The notes beneath the pieces are model-generated. The model was not told where the DNA came from, did not search any database, and worked only from the letters and a program-made list of their open reading frames with translations. This document shows positions 7,465 to 15,472 of a DNA stretch of 33,778 nt, in pieces (positions within the stretch are counted from its first letter, which is position 1; each line of letters begins with the position of its first letter). The stretch covers positions 1 to 33,778 of the forward strand of contig CABZAE010000008.1 in NCBI GenBank assembly GCA_902523635.1, in the 5' to 3' direction. The DNA comes from an uncultured Bacteroidota bacterium. Its GTDB lineage: Bacteria > Bacteroidota > Bacteroidia > Flavobacteriales > Flavobacteriaceae. The position numbers were made by a program, and so were the translations under genes.

Positions 7465-8880
7465 TCAGTTAATAGAAATAGGAACCCCAAAATAAAACTC
7501 TAAAACCTTAAGTTTAAAAATATAATCGTATTTGGTTCTAATTAGCTCAGATTGAGACAATTCATATCTTTGTTTGGCTTGCGTAAAATCAAAGGCATTC
7601 ATAGCGCCCACATCAAACTTGTCTTTTGCGTAATTAAAGGCTAATTCCCTTGCTTGAACCAGTTTCAAAGAGGCCTGATAGGCCTTAAAAGCACCATCTG
7701 CATCATTATAAGATTGGTTAACTGTATTCTCAAGATCTAATTTCCTTTGAAGCAGGTTGTTCTCACTTCTCATAATGTTTATTTTTGTCTGACTAACATT
7801 ATTTCTTCTTGCAAAATTATTAAGAATAGGTATCGACAGACTTAATCCAAAATTTTGACCATCATTAAGATCAAACTGATCTGAAAATGATAATGGACTT
7901 ACGACTTTCATTTTATTGTATGGAGCCACAACCCTTTCGCCAGTTCCTTCAACAACTCCAATGGGGGTAAATTCAATTTCATCAGATGGAATAAGCCTAT
8001 CTGAGTAACCAATTCTAGAACTGTACGAATAAAATGCCGAAAGTGTTGGTTTAAGCAAGGCCTTAGATATTTCAAGATCTTTTTTTGCTATTTCTAAATT
8101 GGTTTCAAAAATCTTAATTTCTTTTTTATTGGAAACAGCATAACTAAAAATTTCTTCAGGAGTTTTAGTCATTACATCAGAAATCGGAATGTCGTAAGTC
8201 TCATTTGCAATTTCAAAATTTTGAAAATCATCAATTAGTAGTAATTGGGCAAGTGATATCTTTGAAAGATAATATGCATTTTTAGCATCTACAAGGTTTT
8301 TTTCTTGGGAAGCTAAATTAGCCTCTATCTCATAAAGATCACCTTTTGGAACAACACCCGAATCAACAAGATCTTTAATTCTTGTTAGCTCATTCTTAGT
8401 CAGTTCAAGTTGAAGATCTTGAATCGCTAAATTCTCTTTGCTAAATAAAATTTGCAAATATGAGTTAGCAACTAAAAGCGCAACGTTCTCACTCATGTCT
8501 TCCAATTGATACTGTCTAGCCAATATTGCCAAATTAGCCCTGTGAAGCCTTTTGATGTTCTGCAAACCGCTGTATAAATTAACATTTAAACTTAGGTTCA
8601 TTGAGGAAAATTGCGTGGTCACATTCTCAAGTATACCTGTAGTTATGTTTTGGTTTAGACCAATATTCCATGAATGACTACTACTCACATTAACATTTGG
8701 AAGAAAATTTCCAATTGCACCTTTTTTATCAATTTCTGACCCAGCATAGTCTAATTCAGATTGCTTTATCGAAATATTCATTTCTAAAGCCCTGTCAACA
8801 CACTCTTGAAGAGTCCAATAGTTCTGAGAAATTAGAACATTTGGGATGATTATTATAATTATAAACTTAAATAGCCTCAT
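7465..8880 (-). CDS. TolC family outer-membrane efflux channel
   Basis: Outer-membrane and periplasmic tunnel component of the tripartite pump encoded by the four genes just upstream. Seen, 471 residues: a short signal peptide rich in Ile (1-18, ending LIS|Q), then WTLQECVDRALEMNISIKQSEL, which is the standard opening of the OEP/TolC fold. Two repeated halves follow, each with long heptad-rich helices; the second starts near SYAVSNKKEIKIFETNLEIAKKDLEISKALLKPTLSAF. The outer-membrane strand region LSFSDQFDLNDGQNFGLSLSIPIL is also recognisable. The ATG is 6 bases from the adaptor gene's stop. The substrate cannot be inferred from this gene. Confidence 0.92.
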   Translation of the reverse strand: MRLFKFIIIIIIPNVLISQNYWTLQECVDRALEMNISIKQSELDYAGSEIDKKGAIGNFLPNVNVSSSHSWNIGLNQNITTGILENVTTQFSSMNLSLNVNLYSGLQNIKRLHRANLAILARQYQLEDMSENVALLVANSYLQILFSKENLAIQDLQLELTKNELTRIKDLVDSGVVPKGDLYEIEANLASQEKNLVDAKNAYYLSKISLAQLLLIDDFQNFEIANETYDIPISDVMTKTPEEIFSYAVSNKKEIKIFETNLEIAKKDLEISKALLKPTLSAFYSYSSRIGYSDRLIPSDEIEFTPIGVVEGTGERVVAPYNKMKVVSPLSFSDQFDLNDGQNFGLSLSIPILNNFARRNNVSQTKINIMRSENNLLQRKLDLENTVNQSYNDADGAFKAYQASLKLVQARELAFNYAKDKFDVGAMNAFDFTQAKQRYELSQSELIRTKYDYIFKLKVLEFYFGVPISIN

Positions 8881-8886
8881 TTTTTT

Positions 8887-10014
8887 TTATTTATCTAAAT
8901 CATTATCATCTTCACCTCTTTTAATAGGCTCAGTTTTATTCCACACTTTAATTTTTTCTGATTGTTTAACTCCACTGATTAACTCAGCGTTCACACCATC
9001 AGATATACCCAATTTAACTTCTCTTTTCTCAAACTTTTGATCTGAAATTTCAATTTCAACGTATGGTTTTTTAGATTTTGAATCATATTGTAGCAAAGCT
9101 TCGCTTATTGATATGACATCAACTTTTTTTTCTGTAACAATTGAAGCGTTTGCGCTGTAACCAGCTCTAACAACAAATTCATCATCAAGATAAACATCAC
9201 CCTCAATTTTAAATTGTATAGCCCCCGCAATTTCTGTACCTTTTGGAGAAATTAGTCTTAACTTTGCCTCATATTCTTTATCTTCAATGGCTCCCAGAGT
9301 TACTACCAATGGCATCCCTATTTCTAATTTACCAACCTCACCTTCATCGACTTGACCTTCAAAAATCATTTTGTTAAGGTCTGCGATTGTAGCTATGGGG
9401 GTTCCTGAATTAAAAGAATTGGCTTGAATAACTTGGTCACCCTCTTTAACTGGAATTTCAAGAATTGTTCCTGAAACAGTCGCTCTAATGTTTGTATTAG
9501 TTATTGTAGAGCCACCAGCTGAACCAAGTTTTATTATTTGTAAATCACTTTTAGCATTATCAAGATTTTGCATATCTTGATTGTATCGAAGCTCAGAGGA
9601 ATTGAATTCTTGTTCTGATATAATTTCTTTCTCATAAAGAACCTTATTTCTTTCAAATTCTATTTTTGAATTTTTCATTACAATTTGTGAACTTTTGACT
9701 CTACCTTCAGCGGAATTAAGTGTTTGTTCGTTTGGAACAACTTTTATTTTGGCAATAAGATCTCCTGCAAAAACTTCATCGCCCTCTTCCACGAATATTT
9801 CCTCAATAATGCCTGCAATTTGAGGCACTACATTAACTTCATCCTCTGGAAGAACTTTTCCAGTTGCAACTATTTTTTCTTCAATAGTTTCTGTTTTTAA
9901 AGTTTCAGTTTCGTATACGATGGATGATTTGCTATTTGATTTTATAAAAAAGGCACTGGCAAATAAAACTCCTAAAATTAGTAATCCGATTCCTATTTTT
10001 TTTAAGTAATTCAT
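8887..10014 (-). CDS. Periplasmic adaptor (membrane fusion) protein, HlyD/MacA-like
   Basis: Links the inner-membrane ABC permeases to the TolC-like channel. Seen, 375 residues: an N-terminal membrane anchor at about 7-25; the lipoyl-like half-motif VVPQIAGIIEEIFVEEGDEVFAGD; a coiled-coil hairpin at about 105-165; the second lipoyl half IRATVSGTILEIPVKEGDQV; then beta-barrel and membrane-proximal domains (FVVRAGYSANASIV, EKREVKLGISDGVNAEL). This domain order is that of MacA-type adaptors. The C-terminal tail is acidic (EDDNDLDK). It lies 15 bases after the second permease and 6 bases before the TolC-like gene, in one operon. The label MacA would be by analogy only. Confidence 0.9.
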   Translation of the reverse strand: MNYLKKIGIGLLILGVLFASAFFIKSNSKSSIVYETETLKTETIEEKIVATGKVLPEDEVNVVPQIAGIIEEIFVEEGDEVFAGDLIAKIKVVPNEQTLNSAEGRVKSSQIVMKNSKIEFERNKVLYEKEIISEQEFNSSELRYNQDMQNLDNAKSDLQIIKLGSAGGSTITNTNIRATVSGTILEIPVKEGDQVIQANSFNSGTPIATIADLNKMIFEGQVDEGEVGKLEIGMPLVVTLGAIEDKEYEAKLRLISPKGTEIAGAIQFKIEGDVYLDDEFVVRAGYSANASIVTEKKVDVISISEALLQYDSKSKKPYVEIEISDQKFEKREVKLGISDGVNAELISGVKQSEKIKVWNKTEPIKRGEDDNDLDK

Positions 10015-10029
10015 GGTAATAATTGTTTG

Positions 10030-11295
10030 TTATTCTTCTCTTAATGCTTCTATTGGTTTAATACTAACTGCTTTTTGTGCTGGTATGATTCCTATTATTG
10101 TTCCCAGTAATATCATCAAAAACAATGCTCCAAGGACATAAGGAATGGGAACAGTTGGATTCGTGTATGGAAAGTCAGTCATATCTACAGTCGCAGCATT
10201 AATTCCATACAAAACAAGTGCTCCTAAGATTATACCTATCAAACCTGCTAGAACAGTTAAAAAAACTGATTCCAAAATGATTTGTGATCTGACTTCAGAT
10301 GGAGTTGCACCTAGAGCCCTTCTAATTCCAATTTCTTTTGTTCTCTCTTTAACAGAAATTAACAAAATATTTCCAATTCCGATTACACCCGCGATAATAG
10401 TTGCAATTCCAACAATAAGAGATAAAAAGGTTAAGCCACTTGCAAAATTCATAGTTTTTCTAAAAATTTCTCCTAAATTAAAACCTGCAATTGCTCTTTC
10501 ATCTTTAGGATCAACTTTATGAATTTGCTTTAGAGTTGCTTTTATATCCTTTTCAACTTGAACACCATCAATATTTTCGTCTGCAGCAATCATAAAAAAA
10601 TTGACTCGGTCTCCAGTATTAAATATTCTTTTAAATGTTGCAAAAGGAATGTAAATATCGCCATCGTCACCAAATCCACCACCTTGAACAAACTTGTGAA
10701 CTCCTATTACTCTAAAATTGATTTTGTTAATACTTATAAATTTTCCAATTGGATCCTCATCTTCCTCAAATAACTCCAATTGAGTTCTTTCACCAATGAC
10801 ACACACCTTTCTCTCGTCAATAATGTCTTTATCATTGATAAACCTTCCTCCTTCATAAATTTTTGAAGTAGCAATCTTGATATATTCAGGAAACTCACCA
10901 TAAATGGCATATGTGCCTGTCTTGTTTCCTCTTACAATATTGCCTCCTACTGAGCCAAAAACACCATTCACATTTCTTGGAGCTATGAATTTGATACCCT
11001 TAACCCGTTTTTTTAATATTTCAACATCACCTAACTTTAATTGAATGGCGCGCTGTGCTTTAAAACCAGCATATGGCAACTCTGTATAGCTCCCCCAAAC
11101 AAAAATACTGTTAGATGCAATTGATTGGAAAGCTCTTTCAAAACCGTTATCCAATCCTTTGGATGAACCTGCTAAGGCGATATATATGAATATCCCCCAA
11201 AGCACACCAATCATAGTAATAACTGTCCTTGTTCTATTCTTTTGAATAGATCCAAATATTTCTTGCCAGGTATCTTTATCAAAAATTTTTTTCAT
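10030..11295 (-). CDS. ABC transporter permease, MacB/FtsX family (second of pair)
   Basis: Inner-membrane permease half of a mechanotransmission-type ABC exporter. Seen, 421 residues: one transmembrane helix at about 24-45 (VITMIGVLWGIFIYIAL), a large periplasmic MacB-PCD-like domain at about 50-275, then three helices at about 280-310, 335-365 and 388-410. The FtsX motif KERTKEIGIRRALGATPSEV lies between helices 2 and 3 and couples to the ATPase. The C terminus KPIEALREE is typical. It is a paralogue of the gene upstream: both contain FER/FEK, Y[AM]G[FY]KA, RTKE[IL]GIR and KPIEA[LM]R. There is no fused ATPase, unlike E. coli MacB. It starts 1 base after the preceding permease stop. Confidence 0.92.
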   Translation of the reverse strand: MKKIFDKDTWQEIFGSIQKNRTRTVITMIGVLWGIFIYIALAGSSKGLDNGFERAFQSIASNSIFVWGSYTELPYAGFKAQRAIQLKLGDVEILKKRVKGIKFIAPRNVNGVFGSVGGNIVRGNKTGTYAIYGEFPEYIKIATSKIYEGGRFINDKDIIDERKVCVIGERTQLELFEEDEDPIGKFISINKINFRVIGVHKFVQGGGFGDDGDIYIPFATFKRIFNTGDRVNFFMIAADENIDGVQVEKDIKATLKQIHKVDPKDERAIAGFNLGEIFRKTMNFASGLTFLSLIVGIATIIAGVIGIGNILLISVKERTKEIGIRRALGATPSEVRSQIILESVFLTVLAGLIGIILGALVLYGINAATVDMTDFPYTNPTVPIPYVLGALFLMILLGTIIGIIPAQKAVSIKPIEALREE

Positions 11296-11296
11296 A

Positions 11297-12529
11297 TCAA
11301 TTATCTCTCATGGCTTCTATAGGTTTAATCTCAGCCGCTCTTTTGGCAGGAAGATATCCAGCAAATGCACCAAATCCAATCAGTAAAATAGTTGCAGTAA
11401 TAGCAGTATTCAAATCAACGAATGGATCGGTGATGTAGTAATCTTCTTCGAGAGTATTACCAACCAATTTTAAAATACCTATTCCCACAAATAACCCAAC
11501 ATATCCTGAAATTGTGGTTATAAATATTGCTTCTTGTAATATCATACCTATGATTGACCTAGGCGTTGCGCCAATTGCTTTTCTGATTCCCAGCTCTTTG
11601 GTTCTTTCCTTGACAACAAATACCATGATATTAGATATTCCAATAATTCCTGCTATCAAAGTCCCAATACCGACAAATAATATAATCGAAGATAATGCGG
11701 TCGAAAACTGGTCGTTTTCTTTCAAATCTTTGGCGGCACTTCTAATATATATTCCCCTTCTGTCTTTAGGATCGATGAATTTTTTTTGTTTCAAATATTT
11801 TTTTATTTGATCTTCAAAAGCAACAGCTCCACCATATCCAATTTCAGGCTTATAAGTAATAATTATTTGACCAATATCATCATTATTTTTTTTAATTAAT
11901 TGTAGAGTTGTGTAAGGAACATAGACAATTCTTTCTTCATTATCTCCACCATCGTCCTGATAAACTCCAATAACTTTCCAAGATCTTCCACTACCAGAAA
12001 CAAATTTTCCGATGGGCTCTTCATCTCCAAATAAATCTTGAGCTACTAGCCTTCCCAAAACAACATTTCTCTCTTTATTTTCTACATCTAGTCCATTGAT
12101 ATATCGTCCTTCCATCATAATTGTCATTTCATTTTTTTGGTGAGAGGGAGCAACACCTCTTATAGAATAGTTGTTAGATTTTAATTTATATCCGATATCT
12201 CCACTTTCAGAGATTCTGGGAGTTATGCCATCAATGTAAAACTCAAAACGTTTTGAAATATCTTCTAAATCTTCATTAATAAACTCAATTCTTCTGTTGG
12301 CCTTATAACCCATGTAGGGTTTTGAAGTTCTAGATGGAATAATCCTCATTGTATTGAGAGCATCATCTTTAAAGAATTTTTCAAACGTGTTATCTAGTCC
12401 ATTACCAAAGCCAAATAAAACTACAAATATTAGTATACCTAGAGCTACAGTAAATCCAGAAAGAAAAGTTCTTAGTTTATTCTTTTTTATTGAATCAAAA
12501 ATTTCAAACCATCTATCTCTACTAAACAT
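11297..12529 (-). CDS. ABC transporter permease, MacB/FtsX family (first of pair)
   Basis: Companion permease to the gene immediately downstream; the two probably form a heterodimer with the single ATPase encoded upstream. Seen, 410 residues: first helix at about 22-45 (FLSGFTVALGILIFVVLFG), periplasmic MacB-PCD-like domain with FKVIGVYQDDGGDN-type beta regions, and three C-terminal helices. It has VKERTKELGIRKAIGATPRSI, the coupling motif, and a KPIEAMRDN ending. Its ATG overlaps the TAA stop of the ATPase gene by one base (TAATG at 12529), the classic sign of coupled translation. The substrate (lipid, peptide or drug) cannot be inferred from sequence. Confidence 0.92.
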   Translation of the reverse strand: MFSRDRWFEIFDSIKKNKLRTFLSGFTVALGILIFVVLFGFGNGLDNTFEKFFKDDALNTMRIIPSRTSKPYMGYKANRRIEFINEDLEDISKRFEFYIDGITPRISESGDIGYKLKSNNYSIRGVAPSHQKNEMTIMMEGRYINGLDVENKERNVVLGRLVAQDLFGDEEPIGKFVSGSGRSWKVIGVYQDDGGDNEERIVYVPYTTLQLIKKNNDDIGQIIITYKPEIGYGGAVAFEDQIKKYLKQKKFIDPKDRRGIYIRSAAKDLKENDQFSTALSSIILFVGIGTLIAGIIGISNIMVFVVKERTKELGIRKAIGATPRSIIGMILQEAIFITTISGYVGLFVGIGILKLVGNTLEEDYYITDPFVDLNTAITATILLIGFGAFAGYLPAKRAAEIKPIEAMRDN

Positions 12530-13221
12530 TAGATTGCTTTTTTCATTTTATTTTTTTTGTCTTCCATTATAATACCATCCTTGAGTCTTACTATTCTAGA
12601 ACACATTTGTGCAATATCCTCTTCATGGGTAACAATTAGTATCGTTTTACCTTTACTATTAATTTCTTGAATCAAGGCCATTACCTCTTTAGAAGTCTGT
12701 GAGTCCAAAGCTCCAGTAGGCTCATCAGCTAATAAAACTTTAGGTTGCGATACCATAGCCCGAGCTATGGCAACTCTCTGTTTTTGTCCACCAGAGAGTT
12801 CACTAGGAAGATGTGCAGCCCAATCTTTTAAACCAACTTGATCTAAATATTCAATTGCTAGATTCTCTCTTTCTTTTCTATTCATACCTTGATAATAAAG
12901 TGGGAGTGTAACATTTTCAAGTGCAGTTTTGTAATTAATTAAATTAAATGATTGAAAAACAAATCCAAGGAATTTATTTCGATAATTTGCTGCTTTGGTC
13001 TCATCTAAGTTTTTTATTGGCACACCATCTAAATCATAACTTCCTTTATCAAGAAGGTCTAACATTCCTAAAATATTTAATAAAGTTGATTTTCCAGAAC
13101 CTGATGAACCCATTATTGCTACCAATTCTCCTTCGTTAACATCGAAATTAATTCCCTTCAGAACATGAAGTGAATTGGAACCCATTTTGTAAGATTTATG
13201 TAAATTCTTAATACTAATCAT
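12529..13221 (-). CDS. ABC transporter ATP-binding protein (MacB/LolD-type)
   Basis: ATPase that drives the permease pair. Seen, 230 residues, a single nucleotide-binding domain: Walker [10 protein letters not shown] (38-46), Q-loop Q90, signature LSGGQ (142-146) followed by KQRVAIARA, Walker B VLLADE (162-167) with catalytic E167, PTGALDS D-loop, and H-loop H199. Every catalytic element is intact. The DEPTGALD and SFNLI motifs are those of the MacB/LolD/FtsE branch. It is the first gene of the five-gene efflux operon plus tsaB. A 186-base leader separates it from padR upstream and holds a promoter-like box and ACATTT repeats. Its C terminus is basic (KKNKMKKAI). Confidence 0.95.
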   Translation of the reverse strand: MISIKNLHKSYKMGSNSLHVLKGINFDVNEGELVAIMGSSGSGKSTLLNILGMLDLLDKGSYDLDGVPIKNLDETKAANYRNKFLGFVFQSFNLINYKTALENVTLPLYYQGMNRKERENLAIEYLDQVGLKDWAAHLPSELSGGQKQRVAIARAMVSQPKVLLADEPTGALDSQTSKEVMALIQEINSKGKTILIVTHEEDIAQMCSRIVRLKDGIIMEDKKNKMKKAI

Positions 13222-13253
13222 TCAAAATCAATTTTATCAAAGTGTATTACTGT

Positions 13254-13310
13254 GACATTTTAGACATTTGAAATCAAAAAATGTTTAAAATGATTCAAGG
13301 GCACAAATGT
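13254..13310. repeat. ACATTT direct and inverted repeats in the efflux operon leader (possible operator)
   Basis: GACATTT occurs twice in direct orientation, at 13254-13260 and 13263-13269, with 9-base periodicity. The second copy extends to ACATTTG (13264-13270), which has a perfect inverted copy CAAATGT at 13304-13310. PadR proteins bind dyads of ATGT/ACAT type, and padR is the next gene upstream, so this is a plausible operator. Chance is not excluded in DNA this AT-rich. Confidence 0.3.
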
Positions 13311-13311
13311 A
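13304..13311 (-). promoter_or_regulatory. Putative -7 box of the ABC efflux operon promoter
   Basis: Read on the minus strand the 8 bases are TACATTTG, an exact match to the Bacteroidota consensus TAnnTTTG. It lies 83 bases before the ATPase ATG, giving a predicted leader of about 75 bases. I see no TTG at the usual upstream spacing, so the -33 half is poor. The box coincides with one arm of an inverted ACATTTG/CAAATGT pair, so a repressor bound there would block it. Confidence 0.4.
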
Positions 13312-13352
13312 AAAAATTATTAGTTGACTGTGATTATTGAAAAATTTCAGTT

Positions 13353-13371
13353 AAAAAAAAGTTAGATTAAC
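13353..13371 (-). terminator. Weak hairpin plus U tract downstream of padR
   Basis: On the minus strand, GTTA-ATC-TAAC (13371 to 13361) forms a short 4-bp stem followed by eight T residues (13360 to 13353). It sits 37 bases past the padR stop and upstream of the efflux promoter box. The stem is very short, so this may be a weak terminator or none. Confidence 0.25.
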
Positions 13372-13407
13372 ATATTTATTTGGACATAATAGTGCTTAGA
13401 ATATTTT

Positions 13408-13734
13408 TTAATTTTTTATTAGCTTATCGACTGATGACTTAATTTCTTTCCATGAAATTTTTAAATTTTTAAGTTGAAGAGTGCCCTCATATGATATGGA
13501 ATAATATTTTCGAGGAGGACCAAGTCTTGATTCCCTCCAATTATGATTTATATATCCTTTTTTTTTTAGTCTATTCAAAAGAGGATAAATCGTTCCTTCG
13601 ACAGCTATTATCTTTGATTTATACAACTCTTTGATAATCTCTGATGTAAATACTTCTTCTTTTGAAATAATTTGTAAAACACAAAATTCTAAAAGACCTT
13701 TTTTAATCTGAATATTAAAATTTTCCGTATTCAA
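13408..13734 (-). CDS. PadR family transcriptional regulator (TTG start)
   Basis: Small winged-helix repressor, 108 residues. Seen: KKGLLEFCVLQIISKEEVFTSEIIKEL, helix 1 to recognition region; VEGTIYPLLNRLKKKGYI, the conserved PadR recognition helix (EGTxYPxLxRL); and GPPRKYYSISYEG, the beta wing. A C-terminal dimerisation helix is short, as in subfamily 2. Start: a stop lies three codons upstream and there is no ATG before the first helix. TTG 13734 reproduces the MN-EN-...-KKG N terminus I recall from relatives. It follows a small lipoprotein gene by 13 bases and precedes the ABC efflux operon, which suggests that operon as target. The ligand is unknown. Confidence 0.9.
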   Translation of the reverse strand: MNTENFNIQIKKGLLEFCVLQIISKEEVFTSEIIKELYKSKIIAVEGTIYPLLNRLKKKGYINHNWRESRLGPPRKYYSISYEGTLQLKNLKISWKEIKSSVDKLIKN

Positions 13735-13747
13735 ATAGATTTATTTA

Positions 13748-13963
13748 TTACAATTCATTTTTTTTTACAGTTATAGTTATAACCTCTTTACCATCCTCAT
13801 TTTTTGTTTCAGATGTTATTATCCATTCACCCTGAACCCCATCAACATTTTCACCATCAATTGTAAGATTTATGTCGTTATTTACAGTAACATTTGGCTT
13901 TACATCCACTCCACACGAAATGAACAAAAGAAAGAGACACAAAGAGAAGATTAGTTTTTTCAT
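13748..13963 (-). CDS. Small predicted lipoprotein of unknown function
   Basis: I do not recognise this 71-residue protein. Seen: a Lys-Lys start, a hydrophobic core and LLFISC, a lipobox-like site of the flavobacterial kind with C17 as the lipidated residue. The mature part of about 55 residues is hydrophilic and strand-like (NVTVNNDINLTIDG, GEWIITSETKNEDGKEVITITVKKNEL), rich in Asn, Thr, Glu and Lys. It is likely a short beta-rich, lipid-anchored periplasmic or surface protein. It lies 51 bases after the 59-residue oxidase-cluster gene and 13 bases before padR, so it is probably co-transcribed with padR. Codon use looks like that of its neighbours. Confidence 0.72.
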   Translation of the reverse strand: MKKLIFSLCLFLLFISCGVDVKPNVTVNNDINLTIDGENVDGVQGEWIITSETKNEDGKEVITITVKKNEL

Positions 13964-14014
13964 ATATATAATATTGCATAGAACCTGGTTATACAGAATA
14001 CTAATATAAAAAAA

Positions 14015-14194
14015 TTATTTTTTAAAAAATCTCAAATAAAGAAAAACAACAGTTATAAATCCCAAAACATAGGGGATAATCATTAAGTAAACAATTCCGT
14101 CGTTAAGACTTTCAGCTGTTTTTTGATCAGCACCCGATTCAAGCACTGCTCTACACATTGCACATTGAATAATATATGTTAGATGGTTAATCAT
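14015..14194 (-). CDS. Small CxxC membrane protein at the end of the cytochrome oxidase cluster
   Basis: A 59-residue protein whose ATG (14194) overlaps the TAA of the DUF420 gene by one base (TAATG). A longer reading from 14254 would overlap that gene by 60 bases and is rejected. Seen: QCAMCRAVLESGADQKTAESLNDGIVYLM, a CxxCR motif near the N terminus, followed by one transmembrane helix at about 35-55 and a basic end RFFKK. I recall similar small proteins in this position in other flavobacteria, without a known function. The CxxC could bind copper or haem, or serve as a redox pair, which would fit a role in oxidase maturation. That is inference from context only. Confidence 0.8.
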   Translation of the reverse strand: MINHLTYIIQCAMCRAVLESGADQKTAESLNDGIVYLMIIPYVLGFITVVFLYLRFFKK

Positions 14195-14781
14195 TAATAA
14201 TAAGGAGATATCATTAAGTATACGATGACCCCAGTTACAGCAACATACAACCAAACTGGAAAAGTAATTTTAGCGATTTTTCTGTGTGAAGAAAAATTTG
14301 ACTGAGATGCTCTTAAATAACTTACTAATACTAAGGGTATTACAATTATTGACAATAAAATATGAGTAATTAAAATAAAAAAATAAATAAATGCTACATA
14401 TCCCTTGCCCCCAAATGGTGTAGGGTCAGAGGTTATATGATAGGCAATATACATTACCAAGAATGAAAGTGAAAGTGTAATACAAACTTTAATCAGATTC
14501 TCATGTATTTGTCTTTTACCTTTTTTAATAAAATACACAGCAAAGACTAACAATAACGCTGTGATTCCATTAATAGTTGCATAGATTGGAGGCAAAAAAG
14601 TTAATGGTTTTACAATTGGTAAATTTTCTAACAATATAATTGGATCATAATTTGGCATACGCATGTTAAAAACCAATTGATCATTTTCCCATTTAATAAA
14701 AAGTAATAATGCGACAACTAATGGAACCAATATGGATACGAACCAAATCAATATGTTGTATAATTTTGAGTCTTTACTCAT
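14194..14781 (-). CDS. DUF420 family membrane protein (CtaM-like)
   Basis: A 195-residue protein with five predicted transmembrane helices (about 9-28, 50-78, 92-110, 128-152 and 165-190). Histidines lie at the helix ends: IHENL, AYHITSDPTPFG, ITHILL and SSHRKIAKITFPVWLYVAVTG. This matches DUF420. A Gram-positive DUF420 member, CtaM, is needed for maturation of haem-A-type cytochrome oxidase, so a haem-related assembly role is likely here. The gene overlaps the end of SCO by 8 bases and the 59-residue gene by 1 base, so it belongs to the same translational chain as the copper chaperone. Confidence 0.87.
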   Translation of the reverse strand: MSKDSKLYNILIWFVSILVPLVVALLLFIKWENDQLVFNMRMPNYDPIILLENLPIVKPLTFLPPIYATINGITALLLVFAVYFIKKGKRQIHENLIKVCITLSLSFLVMYIAYHITSDPTPFGGKGYVAFIYFFILITHILLSIIVIPLVLVSYLRASQSNFSSHRKIAKITFPVWLYVAVTGVIVYLMISPYY

Positions 14782-15472
14782 AATCTAATAATTTTTTAAT
14801 GTCATTTCTTATCATATCAATACCTTGCAGAGAAGTGCTTTCATCATTTATACCTAAATAATATACAATTGGTGAGCCCAAACCATTCTCCCTAGATCTA
14901 ATGTAGCCTTCTTTGTCAATTAATGCAAAAAAGCCTTGATGTTCAAATCCGCCTGCCACATTGGGATTGACGGAGGAAAAAATATTAAATCCTGAGTTAG
15001 AAAGATCATATATATCATTGATATTTCCTGTTAGAAAATGCCAATTTTTTGACTTAACATCAATAAGTTCAGAGTACTGCTTCAAAACTTTAGGGGTATC
15101 GTTTTCTGGATCTATAGTAAATGAAGCAATTCCAAAATCATTTCTGGATCCAAATTCCTCATCGAGAATTTTCATGTTTTTATTCATTTCAATACAAATT
15201 GAAGGACACCGCGTAAAAAAAAACTCAACCACAAAAACCTTGCCCAAAAAATCCTCATTACTTACGTATAGGCTATCTTGATTTAGAAAAACAAAACCCG
15301 GTACTTTCCTTTTAACATCATTTAACTTAACGTAACTGAGTTCATTAAAGTTATCTAATCTTGTGTCGTAACTTACTTCACGTTGATCAATTCTGTCCAT
15401 TATTTTTGGAAAAAACCAAATTCCGAAAATTAGTACAACAAAAGAAATTCCCACATATGAATATTTCTTCAT
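14774..15472 (-). CDS. SCO family copper chaperone for cytochrome c oxidase
   Basis: Thioredoxin-fold protein that delivers copper to, or reduces, the CuA site of oxidase subunit II. Seen, 232 residues: one N-terminal membrane anchor at about 5-24; VVEFFFTRCPSICIEMNKNM with the copper-binding CxxxC (C89, C93); DPENDTPKVLKQY, the SCO-specific segment; and GGFEHQGFFALIDKEGYIRSREN with the third ligand H178. All three copper ligands are present. ATG 15472 comes directly after the TAA of the upstream gene, in the same frame and with zero spacing. That upstream gene appears to be a cysteine-free paralogue. Confidence 0.92.
   Translation of the reverse strand: MKKYSYVGISFVVLIFGIWFFPKIMDRIDQREVSYDTRLDNFNELSYVKLNDVKRKVPGFVFLNQDSLYVSNEDFLGKVFVVEFFFTRCPSICIEMNKNMKILDEEFGSRNDFGIASFTIDPENDTPKVLKQYSELIDVKSKNWHFLTGNINDIYDLSNSGFNIFSSVNPNVAGGFEHQGFFALIDKEGYIRSRENGLGSPIVYYLGINDESTSLQGIDMIRNDIKKLLDYE

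Noticed and set aside
10145-12572. Several plus-strand open frames of 70-125 codons opposite the permease and ATPase genes
   Set aside because: They are shadows of clear ABC transporter genes and have no independent start context or recognisable motif.
14015-14254. 79-residue reading of the small CxxC protein starting at 14254 (MVVCCC...)
   Set aside because: It overlaps the DUF420 gene by 60 bases. The internal ATG at 14194 forms a TAATG junction and gives the 59-residue form.
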